NCBI GenBank assembly: GCA_005879315.1
Contig: VBLC01000053.1
Coordinates: forward strand, 1-57,854
Source: Deltaproteobacteria bacterium
Lineage (GTDB): Bacteria; Myxococcota; Myxococcia; Myxococcales; 40CM-4-68-19
Length of the DNA stretch: 57,854 nt
Reading direction: 5' to 3'
Shown: piece by piece, positions 12,851 through 22,117 of the stretch
Position numbering within the stretch: position 1 is the first letter of the stretch
How the letters are laid out: each line of letters begins with the position of its first letter
Made by a program: the position numbers and the translations under genes
The notes under the pieces: model-generated
Told to the model about the DNA's origin: nothing
Seen by the model: the letters and a program-made list of their open reading frames with translations, nothing else
Databases searched by the model: none

Positions 12851-13918
12851 GTGGACCTGCCCCCGCCACGGCGCATCTCGCGGCCCTTTCTCGCGCTCCT
12901 CCTGCTCTCGGCGGCGCTGCTGCTCTACGTGGCCTGGCCCTTCCGCACGCCGCTCTTTCTCGCCATCGTGATCGCGGCGGTGCTGCACGGCGCGCTCGAG
13001 CGGCTCACCGCCGCGCTGCGCGGACAGCGCGTCCTCGCCAGCGCGCTGATGACGCTGGCGGTGCTGGTGGTGATCGTCGCGCCCTTCGCAAGCCTGGTCG
13101 CCTTTCTCACCCGCGAGTCGATGGTGGGCCTGGGGTACATCCGCGACACGCTCGGCGTGCATTCTGTGGAGGAGCTGCGCGCGGCCGCGCTGCCGGAGGC
13201 GCTCGAGCGGATCCTTCAGGTGTTCCACCTCGACCGCGAGCAGGTCTACGACGGCATCAACTACCTGGTCGGCCTGGCGCAGGACGCGACGCCGGGGCTC
13301 CTGGCCTCGGGTGGGCGCGCGATCGCCGCGACCCTGATCATGCTCATCGCCCTCTACTTCCTGCTCGTCGACGGGCGGCGCGTGGTGCAGTGGGCGTGGC
13401 GCGTTTCGCCGCTCGACGCGCGTCAGACCGAAGAGCTCACCGCTGAAATGCGCCGGGTCACGACCGCGACGGTGACCGGCATCATCTTCACCGCCGCCTT
13501 CCAGGGCCTCGCGGCTGCCGGCGGCTACTTCCTCTGTGGAATTCCCCACGCCGGATTCTTCGGCATGCTCACCGCGCTGGTCTCCTTCGTGCCCGGAGTC
13601 GGAACCAGCCTCGTCTGGGTGCCGGTGTCGATCTCGCTCTGGGCGGGGCACCACCAGGCCGCCTCGATCCTGCTCGCCATCTTCTGCCTCGTGGTCGTGG
13701 TGGGCGCGGAGCAGGTGGGCAAGCCGCTGCTCTTGCGCGGCCAGGTGCAGATGCACACCGGGCTCATCTTTCTTTCCCTGCTCGGCGGGTTGGCGATGTT
13801 CGGTCTGATCGGCATCCTGGCCGGGCCGCTCATCGTCGCTTTCTTCCTCGCCATGGTCCGCATCTACGAGCGCGATTTCCGCGTCTCGTCGGCGTCCGCG
13901 CCCGACAAGGCCGCCTAG
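12851..13918 (+). CDS. AI-2E family transporter (permease)
   Basis: A 355-residue polytopic membrane protein of the AI-2E/PerM family. Hydrophobic segments occur near residues 14-50, 60-85, 155-180 and across most of 210-345, about eight in all. The signatures IALYFLLVDG and SFVPGVGTSLVWVPVSI are family-typical. Members export autoinducer-2 or act as Na+/H+ exchangers; which applies here is unknown. The GTG start lies 6 bases after TAGACT (12839-12844), a -10-like hexamer, suggesting a leaderless transcript. Confidence 0.85.
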   Translation: MDLPPPRRISRPFLALLLLSAALLLYVAWPFRTPLFLAIVIAAVLHGALERLTAALRGQRVLASALMTLAVLVVIVAPFASLVAFLTRESMVGLGYIRDTLGVHSVEELRAAALPEALERILQVFHLDREQVYDGINYLVGLAQDATPGLLASGGRAIAATLIMLIALYFLLVDGRRVVQWAWRVSPLDARQTEELTAEMRRVTTATVTGIIFTAAFQGLAAAGGYFLCGIPHAGFFGMLTALVSFVPGVGTSLVWVPVSISLWAGHHQAASILLAIFCLVVVVGAEQVGKPLLLRGQVQMHTGLIFLSLLGGLAMFGLIGILAGPLIVAFFLAMVRIYERDFRVSSASAPDKAA

Positions 13919-13938
13919 CGTATGGTACTGGTCCCGGC

Positions 13939-16455
13939 GTGCACACGCCGGTGACATCTCCGCGGCGCGGGGTCGTCGCGCGCGTCACGGAGGCGGCGGT
14001 GGCGCGGCCGGCGCTTTTTCTCGCGGCCGCGGTTGCGCTCGCTGCGGTGTCCGTCTGGGCGGCGTCGCACCTGGAGATCCGCTCCAGCTTCCAGGAGCTG
14101 CTGCCCGAGGGGCTGCCTTCGGTGCACCAGGTGAAGGAAATGATCCGCCGCGTCGGGGGCGACGGCACCGTCTACGTCGTCGTGCAATCCCTCGTCGGCC
14201 CGCAAGGGCTCAAAGATGCCGAAGCGCTCGCGCCCAAGCTGGCCGCCGATTTCATCGCGCTGGGCCCAGAGCAAATCCGCTCGGTCGACTGGAACATGAA
14301 GCCCGTCGAGCAGTGGTACGAGGCGCACTGGCCGCTCTTCGTCCCGCTCGAGGATCTGCGCAAGGCGCGCGACGCCGTCCGCGAGGAGATCAAGAAGCGC
14401 AAGGTGGCGGCGAATCCGCTCGCGGTGCAACTCGACGAAGAGGACCAGTCCCAAGGGAAGGACCAGCCGGCGTGGATGGACCCCAAACAGCCGCTGCCGC
14501 GCGACCAGGTCGCCGAGCGCTTCAAGCGCTACGTCGATGGGTTCATGGTCCATCCCGATCAGACCTCGCTGACGCTGGTGGTGCGGCCGGCTGGCACCAG
14601 CCTCTCTGTCGGCGAGGCGCGCCAGCTGGTCGAGAAGATGCGCAGGTTGCTCGAGCGGCACGGGCAGGAGATCTCCGCCCGGAAGCTCAAGGTCGAATTC
14701 GCCGGCAGCTTTCCGCTCTTCATCGCCGAGTACGAGGCGATCATCAACGACGTCGCCGGCACGGCGGTGCTGGTGGTCGTGCTGGTGCTCTCCTCGATCC
14801 TTCTCTTCTTCCGCGACCTGCGCTCGACGGTCTCGCTCGGCGCCGCCGTCCTCGTCGCGGTCGCCGTCACCTTCGGCCTCACCTGGGTCGTCATCGGCTA
14901 CCTGAACACGCAGACGGCGTTCCTCGGCGCCATCGTGGTCGGCAACGGAATCAATTACGGGCTCATCTATCTGGCGCGGGTCAAACAGCTGCGCGCGCGA
15001 GGCGAGCCGCTCTTGCCTTCTTGCGTGGAGGGAGCGCTCACCACCGCGCGCGCCACGCTGCTCGCCTCGGCGGCCACCAGCGTCTCTTTCGGCGTGCTGA
15101 TGATGGCCGCCAACCGCGGCTTCCGGCATTTCGGCTTCATCGGCGGCATCGGCATGCTGCTCTGCTGGATCTGCACGTTCACGCTGGTGCCGGCGCTCCT
15201 GGCCGTCTTCGAGAGAATTCACGGCGCCCCGAAGCAGCGCCTCGAGTCCGACGGCGCCTGGCTGCTGCCCGGCCTGCGCCGCCTCTTCGCCAGGCCGCGG
15301 CTGATCGTCGCCGTGTTCGCGGTGCTCTGTGTGGCCTCGGCGATCGTCTTCCTCCGCCAGCTGCCGACCGCGATGGAGCGGAACCTCGATCACCTCAGCA
15401 ACGATCCACCGAAGGGACATCGGGAGCTGCTCGAGGCGCAAGACCGCGCCAACTCTTCCTTCGGCAAGTCGCTCTCCGGCGCCATCGCGCTGCTCGACTC
15501 GCGCGAAGACGCCGATGCTTTCTGCGAGGTGATCCAGCAGCGGATGAAAGAGAAGCCCTACAGCGATCTGATCGACGGCTGCGACACCCTCTCCAGCGTC
15601 GTGCCGCGGCAGCAGGAGGAAAAGCTCCGGGTCATCGCCGAGATCATCCGTGAAGTCCCCGACTCCGTCCTGGCGAAGGTCTCCGACGCAGTCCAGCGCG
15701 AGCGGCTGCGGATCGTGCGCGATCAACTGGCCGAGCAGCGGCCGATCACGGTCAAGGAAGCGCCGCCCAACCTGCTCGACCGATTTCGCGAGCGCGACGG
15801 AACGCTCGGGCGCATCGCCGCCATCACCGCCAAGCCGCAGGCCCACATCGAGATCGCCGAGAACCTGGAGGCCTTCGTGCGCGGCGTCCGCAACGTCAAG
15901 GTGGACGGCAAGAGGTACGACGCCACCGGCGAGAACGTCATCTTCGCCGACCTGCTCACCGACATCGAGAAGGAGGGACCGCGCACCACCCTGCTCTCCT
16001 TCGCCGGCGTTTTCATCCTCGTCTTCGTCTTCTTCCGCAACCTGCGGACGAGCGCGGAGGTCACCGGCACGCTGCTTCTCGGAGTGATCCTGATGTGCGG
16101 GGCGGCCGCGGTCATCGGTCTGAAGATCAATTTCTTCAACTTCATCGTCTTCCCCATCACCTTCGGCATCGCCGTCGATTATGGCGCCAACGTGGCGGCG
16201 CGCGTGCACGGGCGCGGCGGCGACGTCCTCCGCTCGCTCGCCGAGGTGGGGCCGGCGGTGGCGCTCTGCTCCTGGACCTCGATCATCGGCTACGGCACTC
16301 TGCTCTATTCGCTCAACCGCGCGCTGCGCAGCTTCGGCTGGTACGCCATGGTCGGCGAGGTCACCACCATCACGACCGCGCTGGTGCTGCTGCCGGCGCT
16401 GCTCTTGCTCGAGCGCCGCCGCGATGATCGTCCTCGGGATGCAGGATCTATCTGA
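13939..16455 (+). CDS. MMPL/RND-family lipid transporter
   Basis: An 838-residue inner-membrane transporter with the two-fold repeat of the RND superfamily: one membrane span near residues 27-45, a large periplasmic loop, a five-span cluster (about 255-425), one span near 455-470, a second periplasmic domain, and a second five-span cluster (about 690-825). Sterol-sensing/MMPL motifs appear in both halves (AIVVGNGINYGLIYLARV and FPITFGIAVDYGANVAARV, with charged residues in the spans). Such proteins move hopanoids, lipids or polyketides using proton motive force. No periplasmic adaptor gene is adjacent. Its end overlaps the convergent nuclease gene by 8 bases. Confidence 0.87.
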   Translation: MHTPVTSPRRGVVARVTEAAVARPALFLAAAVALAAVSVWAASHLEIRSSFQELLPEGLPSVHQVKEMIRRVGGDGTVYVVVQSLVGPQGLKDAEALAPKLAADFIALGPEQIRSVDWNMKPVEQWYEAHWPLFVPLEDLRKARDAVREEIKKRKVAANPLAVQLDEEDQSQGKDQPAWMDPKQPLPRDQVAERFKRYVDGFMVHPDQTSLTLVVRPAGTSLSVGEARQLVEKMRRLLERHGQEISARKLKVEFAGSFPLFIAEYEAIINDVAGTAVLVVVLVLSSILLFFRDLRSTVSLGAAVLVAVAVTFGLTWVVIGYLNTQTAFLGAIVVGNGINYGLIYLARVKQLRARGEPLLPSCVEGALTTARATLLASAATSVSFGVLMMAANRGFRHFGFIGGIGMLLCWICTFTLVPALLAVFERIHGAPKQRLESDGAWLLPGLRRLFARPRLIVAVFAVLCVASAIVFLRQLPTAMERNLDHLSNDPPKGHRELLEAQDRANSSFGKSLSGAIALLDSREDADAFCEVIQQRMKEKPYSDLIDGCDTLSSVVPRQQEEKLRVIAEIIREVPDSVLAKVSDAVQRERLRIVRDQLAEQRPITVKEAPPNLLDRFRERDGTLGRIAAITAKPQAHIEIAENLEAFVRGVRNVKVDGKRYDATGENVIFADLLTDIEKEGPRTTLLSFAGVFILVFVFFRNLRTSAEVTGTLLLGVILMCGAAAVIGLKINFFNFIVFPITFGIAVDYGANVAARVHGRGGDVLRSLAEVGPAVALCSWTSIIGYGTLLYSLNRALRSFGWYAMVGEVTTITTALVLLPALLLLERRRDDRPRDAGSI

Positions 16456-17242
16456 GCCGCAGGGCGGCGGCGACGGCCTTGGTGACATCGTAGAGCATGG
16501 CGCCGCGGTCGGTGACGGGCAGCGGCCGCGCCGGCATGCCCGTGCGCTGCAGCAACCGGTTGTAGCCGAGCTCGGCGAGCGGCCGCAGGTGGAAGACGTC
16601 GTAGAGGTTGTACTCGACGAGCCGCTGCAGCGCGCGGCGGTCTCCCGCCTTCTGCGCGTGCCAGAGCGCGACGGCATCGGCCCCGGAGAGCCGCGCCAGG
16701 TGAGGTGGGCGGAAGAAGTCGGCCCGCTTCTCCACTTCCTTGAGGCCGCCCTTGTCGCGCAGTCGCTGGTAGACGTGCTTGAGATCGACGTGGACCGCCG
16801 GCGGCGTCCAGTGAGGCAGCGCGCGCCGGAGAATGGGCAGATCGAAGGCCGCGCCGTTGAAGGTGACGAGCGCGCTCCAGCCGCGGGCGCGCTCGAGGAA
16901 CTCCGCGGGGGAAAGGCTGACGATGCCGCGAGCATCGAGCACTCCGATGACGGTGATCGCATCGGCGGCGGCCTCGATGTCGATGAAGGCCGCCCCGTCA
17001 ATCACCTGCGGCAAGAGCCGCCAGTGCTCGGTCTGCGGCAGGACCCGCGCGAAATATTCAACATCGCCTGCGGCGAGCCGCTCGCGGCTCTGCGCCACTC
17101 CTTCGCGCAGCTTGCCGTCGAGCCGCGGCGAGAGCAGCTCGCCTTCGCCGACATCGTCCCAGGAGCGCACTCCGGAAAACCACAGCTGCCGCTCGCGCAG
17201 GCCGCCGATCCCGGCGATGTGCCGGAACGAAGCCGTGATCAA
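16448..17242 (-). CDS. YprB-like RNase H-fold exonuclease (DEDD type)
   Basis: A 264-residue protein with an RNase H-like fold of the YprB/RNase_H_2 family. Candidate metal ligands D88 and E90 (FIDIEAA), D134 (TFNGAAFDLPIL) and D215 (YNLYDVFHL) match a DEDD exonuclease pattern. The TTG start at 17242 overlaps the preceding stop (TTGA) and has AGAGGAA five bases upstream, a convincing ribosome-binding site. It ends the TPR/BamB-like/NUDIX/nuclease operon. It probably trims DNA or RNA; the substrate is unknown. Confidence 0.78.
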   Translation of the reverse strand: MITASFRHIAGIGGLRERQLWFSGVRSWDDVGEGELLSPRLDGKLREGVAQSRERLAAGDVEYFARVLPQTEHWRLLPQVIDGAAFIDIEAAADAITVIGVLDARGIVSLSPAEFLERARGWSALVTFNGAAFDLPILRRALPHWTPPAVHVDLKHVYQRLRDKGGLKEVEKRADFFRPPHLARLSGADAVALWHAQKAGDRRALQRLVEYNLYDVFHLRPLAELGYNRLLQRTGMPARPLPVTDRGAMLYDVTKAVAAALRLR

Positions 17243-17634
17243 GCCGGTTCCTCTGCCAGCTGCACCAAGATGGGGACGTCCGCCTCGCAGAAAGGCAAGC
17301 CGGGCAGCTCGCGCCGCTCCACCCAGCGGATCGCCTCGCACTGGAGCGCGCGCGGCTCCTCGCGCTCGTGCAGCGCGCAGCGATAGAGCGCCAGCTCGAC
17401 CTGCAGGTCGGGATAGATGTGCTCGACGCGCGCGTACTCCTCGCCCACTTTCGCGCGCACGCCCAGCTCCTCGTGCAGCTCGCGGGCCAGCGCGGCCCGC
17501 TCGCCCTCGCCCTGCTCCACCTTGCCGCCGGGAAATTCCCAGAGCGAGGCGCGCTCGCCCTCGGGCCTGCGCAGCGCCACCAGCACCTTGCCGCCGCGCT
17601 CGATGACGCCGGCGACGACCAGCACCCGTCTCAC
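17239..17634 (-). CDS. NUDIX hydrolase, MutT-like
   Basis: A 131-residue (deoxy)nucleoside triphosphate pyrophosphohydrolase. The NUDIX box is perfect: G37-x5-E43-x7-R51-E52-L53-x-E55-E56-x-G58-V59. The size and the start VRRVLVVAGVI fit MutT-type enzymes that clean oxidised dGTP, though substrate cannot be proven. The GTG start overlaps the BamB-like stop (GTGA) and its own stop overlaps the nuclease start, indicating coupled translation. Confidence 0.9.
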   Translation of the reverse strand: MRRVLVVAGVIERGGKVLVALRRPEGERASLWEFPGGKVEQGEGERAALARELHEELGVRAKVGEEYARVEHIYPDLQVELALYRCALHEREEPRALQCEAIRWVERRELPGLPFCEADVPILVQLAEEPA

Positions 17635-18740
17635 GGCAAGAGGCCCAGCGAGTACAGCGCGCCGCCGTTGGAGATGATGAAGGCCACGCCGGGCAGCACC
17701 AGCGCCGGTTGGGAGAAACCGCTGCCCGGATCGAAAGCGCCGCGCGCCTCCCCGGTCTGCGCATCGATTCCGAGGAGGGCGCCGCGGTCCTGCGCCACCA
17801 GCACGAGGCCGTTCATGGCCACCGGCTGCGTCGGGTAGTTCTCCTTGCGCAGCTCCATCTTCCACAGCTGCTTGCCGCTCATGCGGTCGAGCGCGACCAG
17901 CGCGCCCTTGCCGCCGGCGATGACCCGCGGCCCGTCGACCAGCACGTGATTGGCGCCGGGGAGGGCCGTCGTCCAGGCCGTCTCGCCGGTGGTCGCGTCG
18001 ACGGCCAGCACACCCGCCTTCGCGCTCGCCAGATAGATGCGCGAGTCGGCCTCGGGCGCTTCGATCCAGTCGACGTCGAGATAATCGCCCGCGCCGCTCA
18101 CCTGCCGCGTCCAGCGCGCCACTCCGTCCTGCGGCTGCAGCGACGCCACCGTGCCGTCGGCGAAGCCGACGAAGATCGACCGACTCGCCGCCCGCGGCCG
18201 GGCGTTGCCGCGGATGGTGAATCCTCCCGGCGGATCGCGGTGGAACTTCCACAGGCTCTTGCCTTCCTTGGCGTCGACGGCGGTGACCGATTCCTCGCTC
18301 GACATGACGAAGAGCCGGCCCTCCGAGAACGTGGGCGTGGTGGTCAGCTCCTCGTGCACGTCGACCTGCCAGCGCAGCGAGCCGGTGAAGCGGTTCAAGG
18401 CGCTCAGCTTGCCGTCGGCAGCGGCCAGGTAGAGCGTCTCGCGCTCGAGCAGAGGAGCGGCGATGATCGACCCGCCGGCGCGGAAGATCCACGAGGTCTT
18501 GCCGCGGAAACGGCAGCGCACCGTGCCCTCGTGCGTGCCGGTGTAGAGCCGCGTTCCGGCTTCGTCGATGACCGGAGTGGCGGTCTCGTGCGGCTGGAAG
18601 CCGACTTTGTCGAGCGGCACCAGCCGCTGCATCTCGCCGACGAAGAAGGGCCGGTCGAGCGGCGTAGCGCGCGGCGGCGCCTTCGGCTCATGAGAGAGCG
18701 GCGTGGAGGAGAAGGCCAGCAGCAGTGCGAGAAGGCGCAT
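17631..18740 (-). CDS. BamB-like PQQ-repeat beta-propeller protein, exported
   Basis: A 369-residue protein with an N-terminal signal peptide (MRLLALLLAFSSTPLS) and repeated propeller blades of the PQQ type (patterns such as AVDAKEGKSLWKF, AVDATTGETAWTT, ALDRMSGKQLWKM, GIDAQTGEARGAF). It resembles BamB, the scaffold lipoprotein of the outer-membrane protein assembly machine, but no lipobox cysteine is visible, so it should be a soluble periplasmic protein. It follows a YfgM-like TPR gene, as bamB follows yfgM in Escherichia coli, which supports the assignment. Confidence 0.8.
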   Translation of the reverse strand: MRLLALLLAFSSTPLSHEPKAPPRATPLDRPFFVGEMQRLVPLDKVGFQPHETATPVIDEAGTRLYTGTHEGTVRCRFRGKTSWIFRAGGSIIAAPLLERETLYLAAADGKLSALNRFTGSLRWQVDVHEELTTTPTFSEGRLFVMSSEESVTAVDAKEGKSLWKFHRDPPGGFTIRGNARPRAASRSIFVGFADGTVASLQPQDGVARWTRQVSGAGDYLDVDWIEAPEADSRIYLASAKAGVLAVDATTGETAWTTALPGANHVLVDGPRVIAGGKGALVALDRMSGKQLWKMELRKENYPTQPVAMNGLVLVAQDRGALLGIDAQTGEARGAFDPGSGFSQPALVLPGVAFIISNGGALYSLGLLP

Positions 18741-18743
18741 CGC

Positions 18744-19490
18744 TTATTTCTGCTTCGGAGTCGCGGCGGACGGACCGGAAGGCAGGGCGGCCAGCTCCAG
18801 GCGCTGGTTCGCTTCCATCGAGACGGGGTCCTTGGGATAGTCCTTGGCCACCTTCTCCAGCTCCGACTTTGCGTTGGGCTTGCCCTGGAGCAGATCGAGC
18901 CGCGCCCTCTGGAAGTCCGCGCGCTCGGGCATGCCCGCCTCGCGCAGCCTCTCGAAAGCGGCGCGGGCCTCGTCGATCCTGGTCTGCGCCTCGAGAGCAT
19001 ATCCGAGCGATTCGGTGGCGAAGGCGCGCAGCGGATGGTCCTTGGAGGTGCTGCGGAGGAAATCCTCCAGCTCCTTCTGCGCGCCAACCGCATCGCCGGC
19101 CTTGAGCTTGTGGAATCCGAGCTCCGCCTGAGCGGTGTTGGCGGCCGCCGTGTTGCCGTTCTCGCTGCGCACTTTCTCCAGCGCCGCCAGCACGGCCTTG
19201 TCGCGCTCCTCCTTGCTGGGGAAGGTCTCCGCACCCGGCTGCGCCGAGGCATCGCCGGCGATGGGCCGCGACTGCAATTCCAAAGCTTCGGCCAGCGCGA
19301 TTCCGGCCTTGCTCTCGCGCGAGCTGCGCCAGGCGATGAAGCCCCACACCGCCACGATCGCGATCGCCAGCGCTCCGCTGCCGATGATGAGCGCGCGCTG
19401 GTGCGCGACCATCCAGCCCATCGCCTGGCCGGCCCTGGCCTGGAACTCGTCCGGCCTCTTCAGCTGCTTGCGGTCGATCTTCTCGGACAC
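18744..19490 (-). CDS. YfgM-like single-span TPR protein
   Basis: A 248-residue protein with a cytoplasmic N-terminus, one membrane span at about residues 33-54, and a periplasmic tetratricopeptide-like region (helical pairs around AAANTAQAELGFHKL and RAFATESLGYALEAQ). This layout matches YfgM, a periplasmic chaperone-associated protein tied to the Sec translocon. GTG 19490 is chosen because GGGAGGC lies 7 bases upstream. It is the first gene of a four-gene operon that continues with the BamB-like protein 3 bases downstream. Confidence 0.75.
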   Translation of the reverse strand: MSEKIDRKQLKRPDEFQARAGQAMGWMVAHQRALIIGSGALAIAIVAVWGFIAWRSSRESKAGIALAEALELQSRPIAGDASAQPGAETFPSKEERDKAVLAALEKVRSENGNTAAANTAQAELGFHKLKAGDAVGAQKELEDFLRSTSKDHPLRAFATESLGYALEAQTRIDEARAAFERLREAGMPERADFQRARLDLLQGKPNAKSELEKVAKDYPKDPVSMEANQRLELAALPSGPSAATPKQK

Positions 19491-19562
19491 GCCACTGCCT
19501 CCCGGAGAACGGCTGTTCCTGCCGGAAACCCCCGGTGAAGTCAATCGAGGTAAGCTGCCGCG

Positions 19563-20051
19563 GTGCTCTGCGTGCTGGCGCTCGCTCCGCTGCTTTTGGC
19601 CGCGCCGCTGCGGGCCGGAACGCCGCAGCTGAGCTTGCGCGTCGAAGGGCTCTTCGGTCAGCCGACCACGCAGCTGGGCGCGCGCGGCGGCGCAGGAGTC
19701 GGCGCCGCCTGGCGTCTCACCGACCAGGTCTCCCTCCTGGCCGATCTCGCCCAGCGCGCCGCACGTGGCGGCGGCATCGGCTCCGCGGCGGTGGGGCTGC
19801 AGGCGACGCTGGACGCGACGCCGATCTCTCCTTATCTGGAGCTGTCGGTGGCGCAGTTCACCAATCGTTCGGCGCTCGGATATTCGTTGGCGACTCGCAC
19901 CGGCGCCGGCGCCGACTGGCAGATCACGCCGCGGACCGCGCTCGGCCTCGTCGTGCGCACGTACACGCCCTTCGATCCGGAGAGCGGCAACAGCGCATTG
20001 GCGGGCCTGGAAGCGGCGCTGCGGCTCGTCTTCACACCGGGAGCGAAATGA
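19563..20051 (+). CDS. Small exported barrel-like protein
   Basis: A 162-residue protein with a signal peptide (MLCVLALAPLLLAAPLRA) and a mature part made of short amphipathic strands, as in small eight-stranded outer-membrane barrels. No family is recognised. The GTG start is 6 bases after TAAGCT (19551-19556), a -10-like hexamer, so the mRNA may be leaderless. Its stop overlaps the following reductase gene. Confidence 0.6.
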   Translation: MLCVLALAPLLLAAPLRAGTPQLSLRVEGLFGQPTTQLGARGGAGVGAAWRLTDQVSLLADLAQRAARGGGIGSAAVGLQATLDATPISPYLELSVAQFTNRSALGYSLATRTGAGADWQITPRTALGLVVRTYTPFDPESGNSALAGLEAALRLVFTPGAK

Positions 20052-21052
20052 TGCGTGCCGTGCGGCTGGAGAGACAGGGTCCGCCCGAAGAGCTGAAGCT
20101 TCTCGACCTGCCCGACCCGGCGCCGGCGGCGGGCGAGGCGCTGGTGCGGCTGCACGCCTGCGGGCTCAACCGCCGCGACGTGTGGATCCGGCAGGGGCTT
20201 TACGCCCGCATCCAGCTTCCCTGCGTGCTCGGCTCGGACGGCGCCGGCGTCGTGGAGCAGGCGCCCGACCGGAAATGGATCGGCAAGCGCGCGGTGATCA
20301 TTCCCTGCTACGGCTGGGGGCCGGACCCGAAAGTGCAGTCGCGCGACTTCTTCATCCTCGGCATGCCCCGGCAGGGGACGATGGCGGAAAAGATCGCCGT
20401 TCCCCAGTCGATGCTCTGCGAGATTCCCGCGCATCTCTCTTTCGCCGAGGCGGCCGCGCTGCCCGTCGCCGGTCTCACGGCCTATCGCGCGCTGGTGACG
20501 CGCGGCGAGCTGCGCAAGGACGAGCACGTGCTCGTCACCGGCATCGGCGGCGGCGTGGCCACGCTCACCCTGCTCTTCGCCAAGGCGCTGGGCGCGCGCG
20601 TTTCGGTCAACAGCGGCAGCGCGGAGAAGCTCGCCAAGGCGCGCTCCATGGGCGCCATCGCGGCGGTCTCGTACAAGGAGAAGAACTGGGAGAAGGAGCT
20701 GGTCGCACAGGCCGGCGGCCCGCCGTCCCTGATCATCGACGGCGCCGGCGGCGACGGTCTCAACAACCTGCTCGCCGCCAGCAGCGGCGCGGCCCGCATC
20801 GTCGTCTACGGCGCGACCCGGCTATCCCCCAGCAAGCTCGACATGCCGAAGATCTTCTTCAAGCAGGTCGACATCCGCGGCACGACCATGGGAACGGACG
20901 ACGAATTCCGCGCGATGCTGCAGTTGGTGGAGCGGGCGCGCATCCAGCCGGTCATCGACCGCGTCTTTCCCCTCTCGCAGGCGGTGGAAGCCAACCGGCT
21001 GCTCGAGGAGTCCGCGCAGATGGGCAAGATCATCCTCGACTGCACGAAGTGA
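20048..21052 (+). CDS. Zinc-independent quinone oxidoreductase-like MDR enzyme
   Basis: A 334-residue medium-chain dehydrogenase/reductase. The GroES-like N-terminal part has HACGLNRRDVWIRQG and GSDGAGVVE; the Rossmann part has GIGGGVATLTLLFAKALGA for NAD(P)H. The four-cysteine structural zinc lobe is absent and the catalytic zinc ligands are not evident, so it belongs with quinone oxidoreductases or related enoyl reductases rather than alcohol dehydrogenases. ATG 20048 overlaps the previous stop (ATGA). Substrate unknown. Confidence 0.82.
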   Translation: MMRAVRLERQGPPEELKLLDLPDPAPAAGEALVRLHACGLNRRDVWIRQGLYARIQLPCVLGSDGAGVVEQAPDRKWIGKRAVIIPCYGWGPDPKVQSRDFFILGMPRQGTMAEKIAVPQSMLCEIPAHLSFAEAAALPVAGLTAYRALVTRGELRKDEHVLVTGIGGGVATLTLLFAKALGARVSVNSGSAEKLAKARSMGAIAAVSYKEKNWEKELVAQAGGPPSLIIDGAGGDGLNNLLAASSGAARIVVYGATRLSPSKLDMPKIFFKQVDIRGTTMGTDDEFRAMLQLVERARIQPVIDRVFPLSQAVEANRLLEESAQMGKIILDCTK

Positions 21053-21067
21053 CCTTCGCGCTCGAGC

Positions 21068-22117
21068 TCAGAGCAGTCCGCGCAGCGCGGCCCGCGACTT
21101 GCCCAGCGCCAGGCCGAAGCGCCCGTCGGGGGACTCGAGCCAGCGGACCGGCGTCCAGCCGGCCGCGTCGATCAGGCGCAGCACTTCGTCGCGCCGGAAG
21201 CGGCGCGAGATCTCGGTGCGGATGCCCTCGCCTTTGCGCAGCCGGAGCGCGCCGCCGATGCGGCCGAGATCGATCTCCATCTCACTCCGCGCCACCAGCC
21301 ACATCTCGATCCGCCGCTGGCCGACCACGTAAGGCGCATGGTGATCGAAGGCGTCGGGATCGAAGCTGCTCCCCGCGAGCGCATTCACGTTGCGAAGGAG
21401 ATTCCTGTTGAATTCAGCCGTCACGCCGCGCGCGTCGTTGTAGGCGAGATGGATCGCCGCAGGATCGGTGACGAGATTCGCGCCGAGGAGCAGAAGGTCG
21501 TCCGGCTCGACGTGCTCGCGCACGCGGGAGAGGAACCTCACCGCCTCGCCATCCTCGTAATTGCCGATGGTGCCGCCGAGGAAAAGCACCAGCCGCTTTC
21601 CGCCTGCCGGCTTTTCCGGCAGCGTGAGGCCGTTGGTGTAGTCGGCGAGCACCGGCTCGAATGCCACGCCGGAGCCGAGGATCTCCTGCGTCCGCGCCAG
21701 CGCATGCGCGCTGATGTCGACTGCGACGTAGCGAGGTTTTCCGCCTGCCGCTCCCGCCGCGGCGAGGATGGCCAGGGTCTTGGAGGCGGCGCCGCTGCCC
21801 AGCTCGACGATGTCGGAAAGCGCTGCGCCACCGGCCTCTGCGACGATCTCACCGGCGCGCGCCTCGAGCAGCGCGCGCTCGGTCCGGGTGGGAAAATATT
21901 CGGGCAGCCGGGTGATCTCTTCGAAGAGTGCCGAGCCGCGATCGTCGTAGAGATGTTTGCAGGGGATCTCCCGCGGCGACCGCGCCAGCCCCTCGCGCAA
22001 TTCGCCCAGCGCAGCCGACTCGGCGTCGAGGTTGACCACCGTGGCGGTGCGCGCCGCGGCAGGCCGGGGAAGGAAATGCGCGCCGCGCGCGCGGCTGTCC
22101 GAGCGACGTCGGATCAC
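21068..22117 (-). CDS. egtD: L-histidine N-alpha-methyltransferase
   Basis: EgtD trimethylates histidine to hercynine with S-adenosylmethionine, the first step of ergothioneine synthesis. 349 residues. Seen: N-terminal CKHLYDDRGSALFEEITRLPEYFPTRTE, the SAM-binding VELGSGAASKT, LFLGGTIGNYE and the C-terminal FNRNLLRNVNALAGS/FDHHAPYV region, all diagnostic of the family. The GTG start overlaps the egtB stop (GTGA). It is the last gene of the egtC-egtB-egtD operon. Confidence 0.95.
   Translation of the reverse strand: MIRRRSDSRARGAHFLPRPAAARTATVVNLDAESAALGELREGLARSPREIPCKHLYDDRGSALFEEITRLPEYFPTRTERALLEARAGEIVAEAGGAALSDIVELGSGAASKTLAILAAAGAAGGKPRYVAVDISAHALARTQEILGSGVAFEPVLADYTNGLTLPEKPAGGKRLVLFLGGTIGNYEDGEAVRFLSRVREHVEPDDLLLLGANLVTDPAAIHLAYNDARGVTAEFNRNLLRNVNALAGSSFDPDAFDHHAPYVVGQRRIEMWLVARSEMEIDLGRIGGALRLRKGEGIRTEISRRFRRDEVLRLIDAAGWTPVRWLESPDGRFGLALGKSRAALRGLL

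Noticed and set aside
13915-17001. A long minus-strand open frame opposite the MMPL transporter
   Set aside because: Its translation is histidine/aspartate/arginine-rich low complexity; the plus-strand transporter explains the region.
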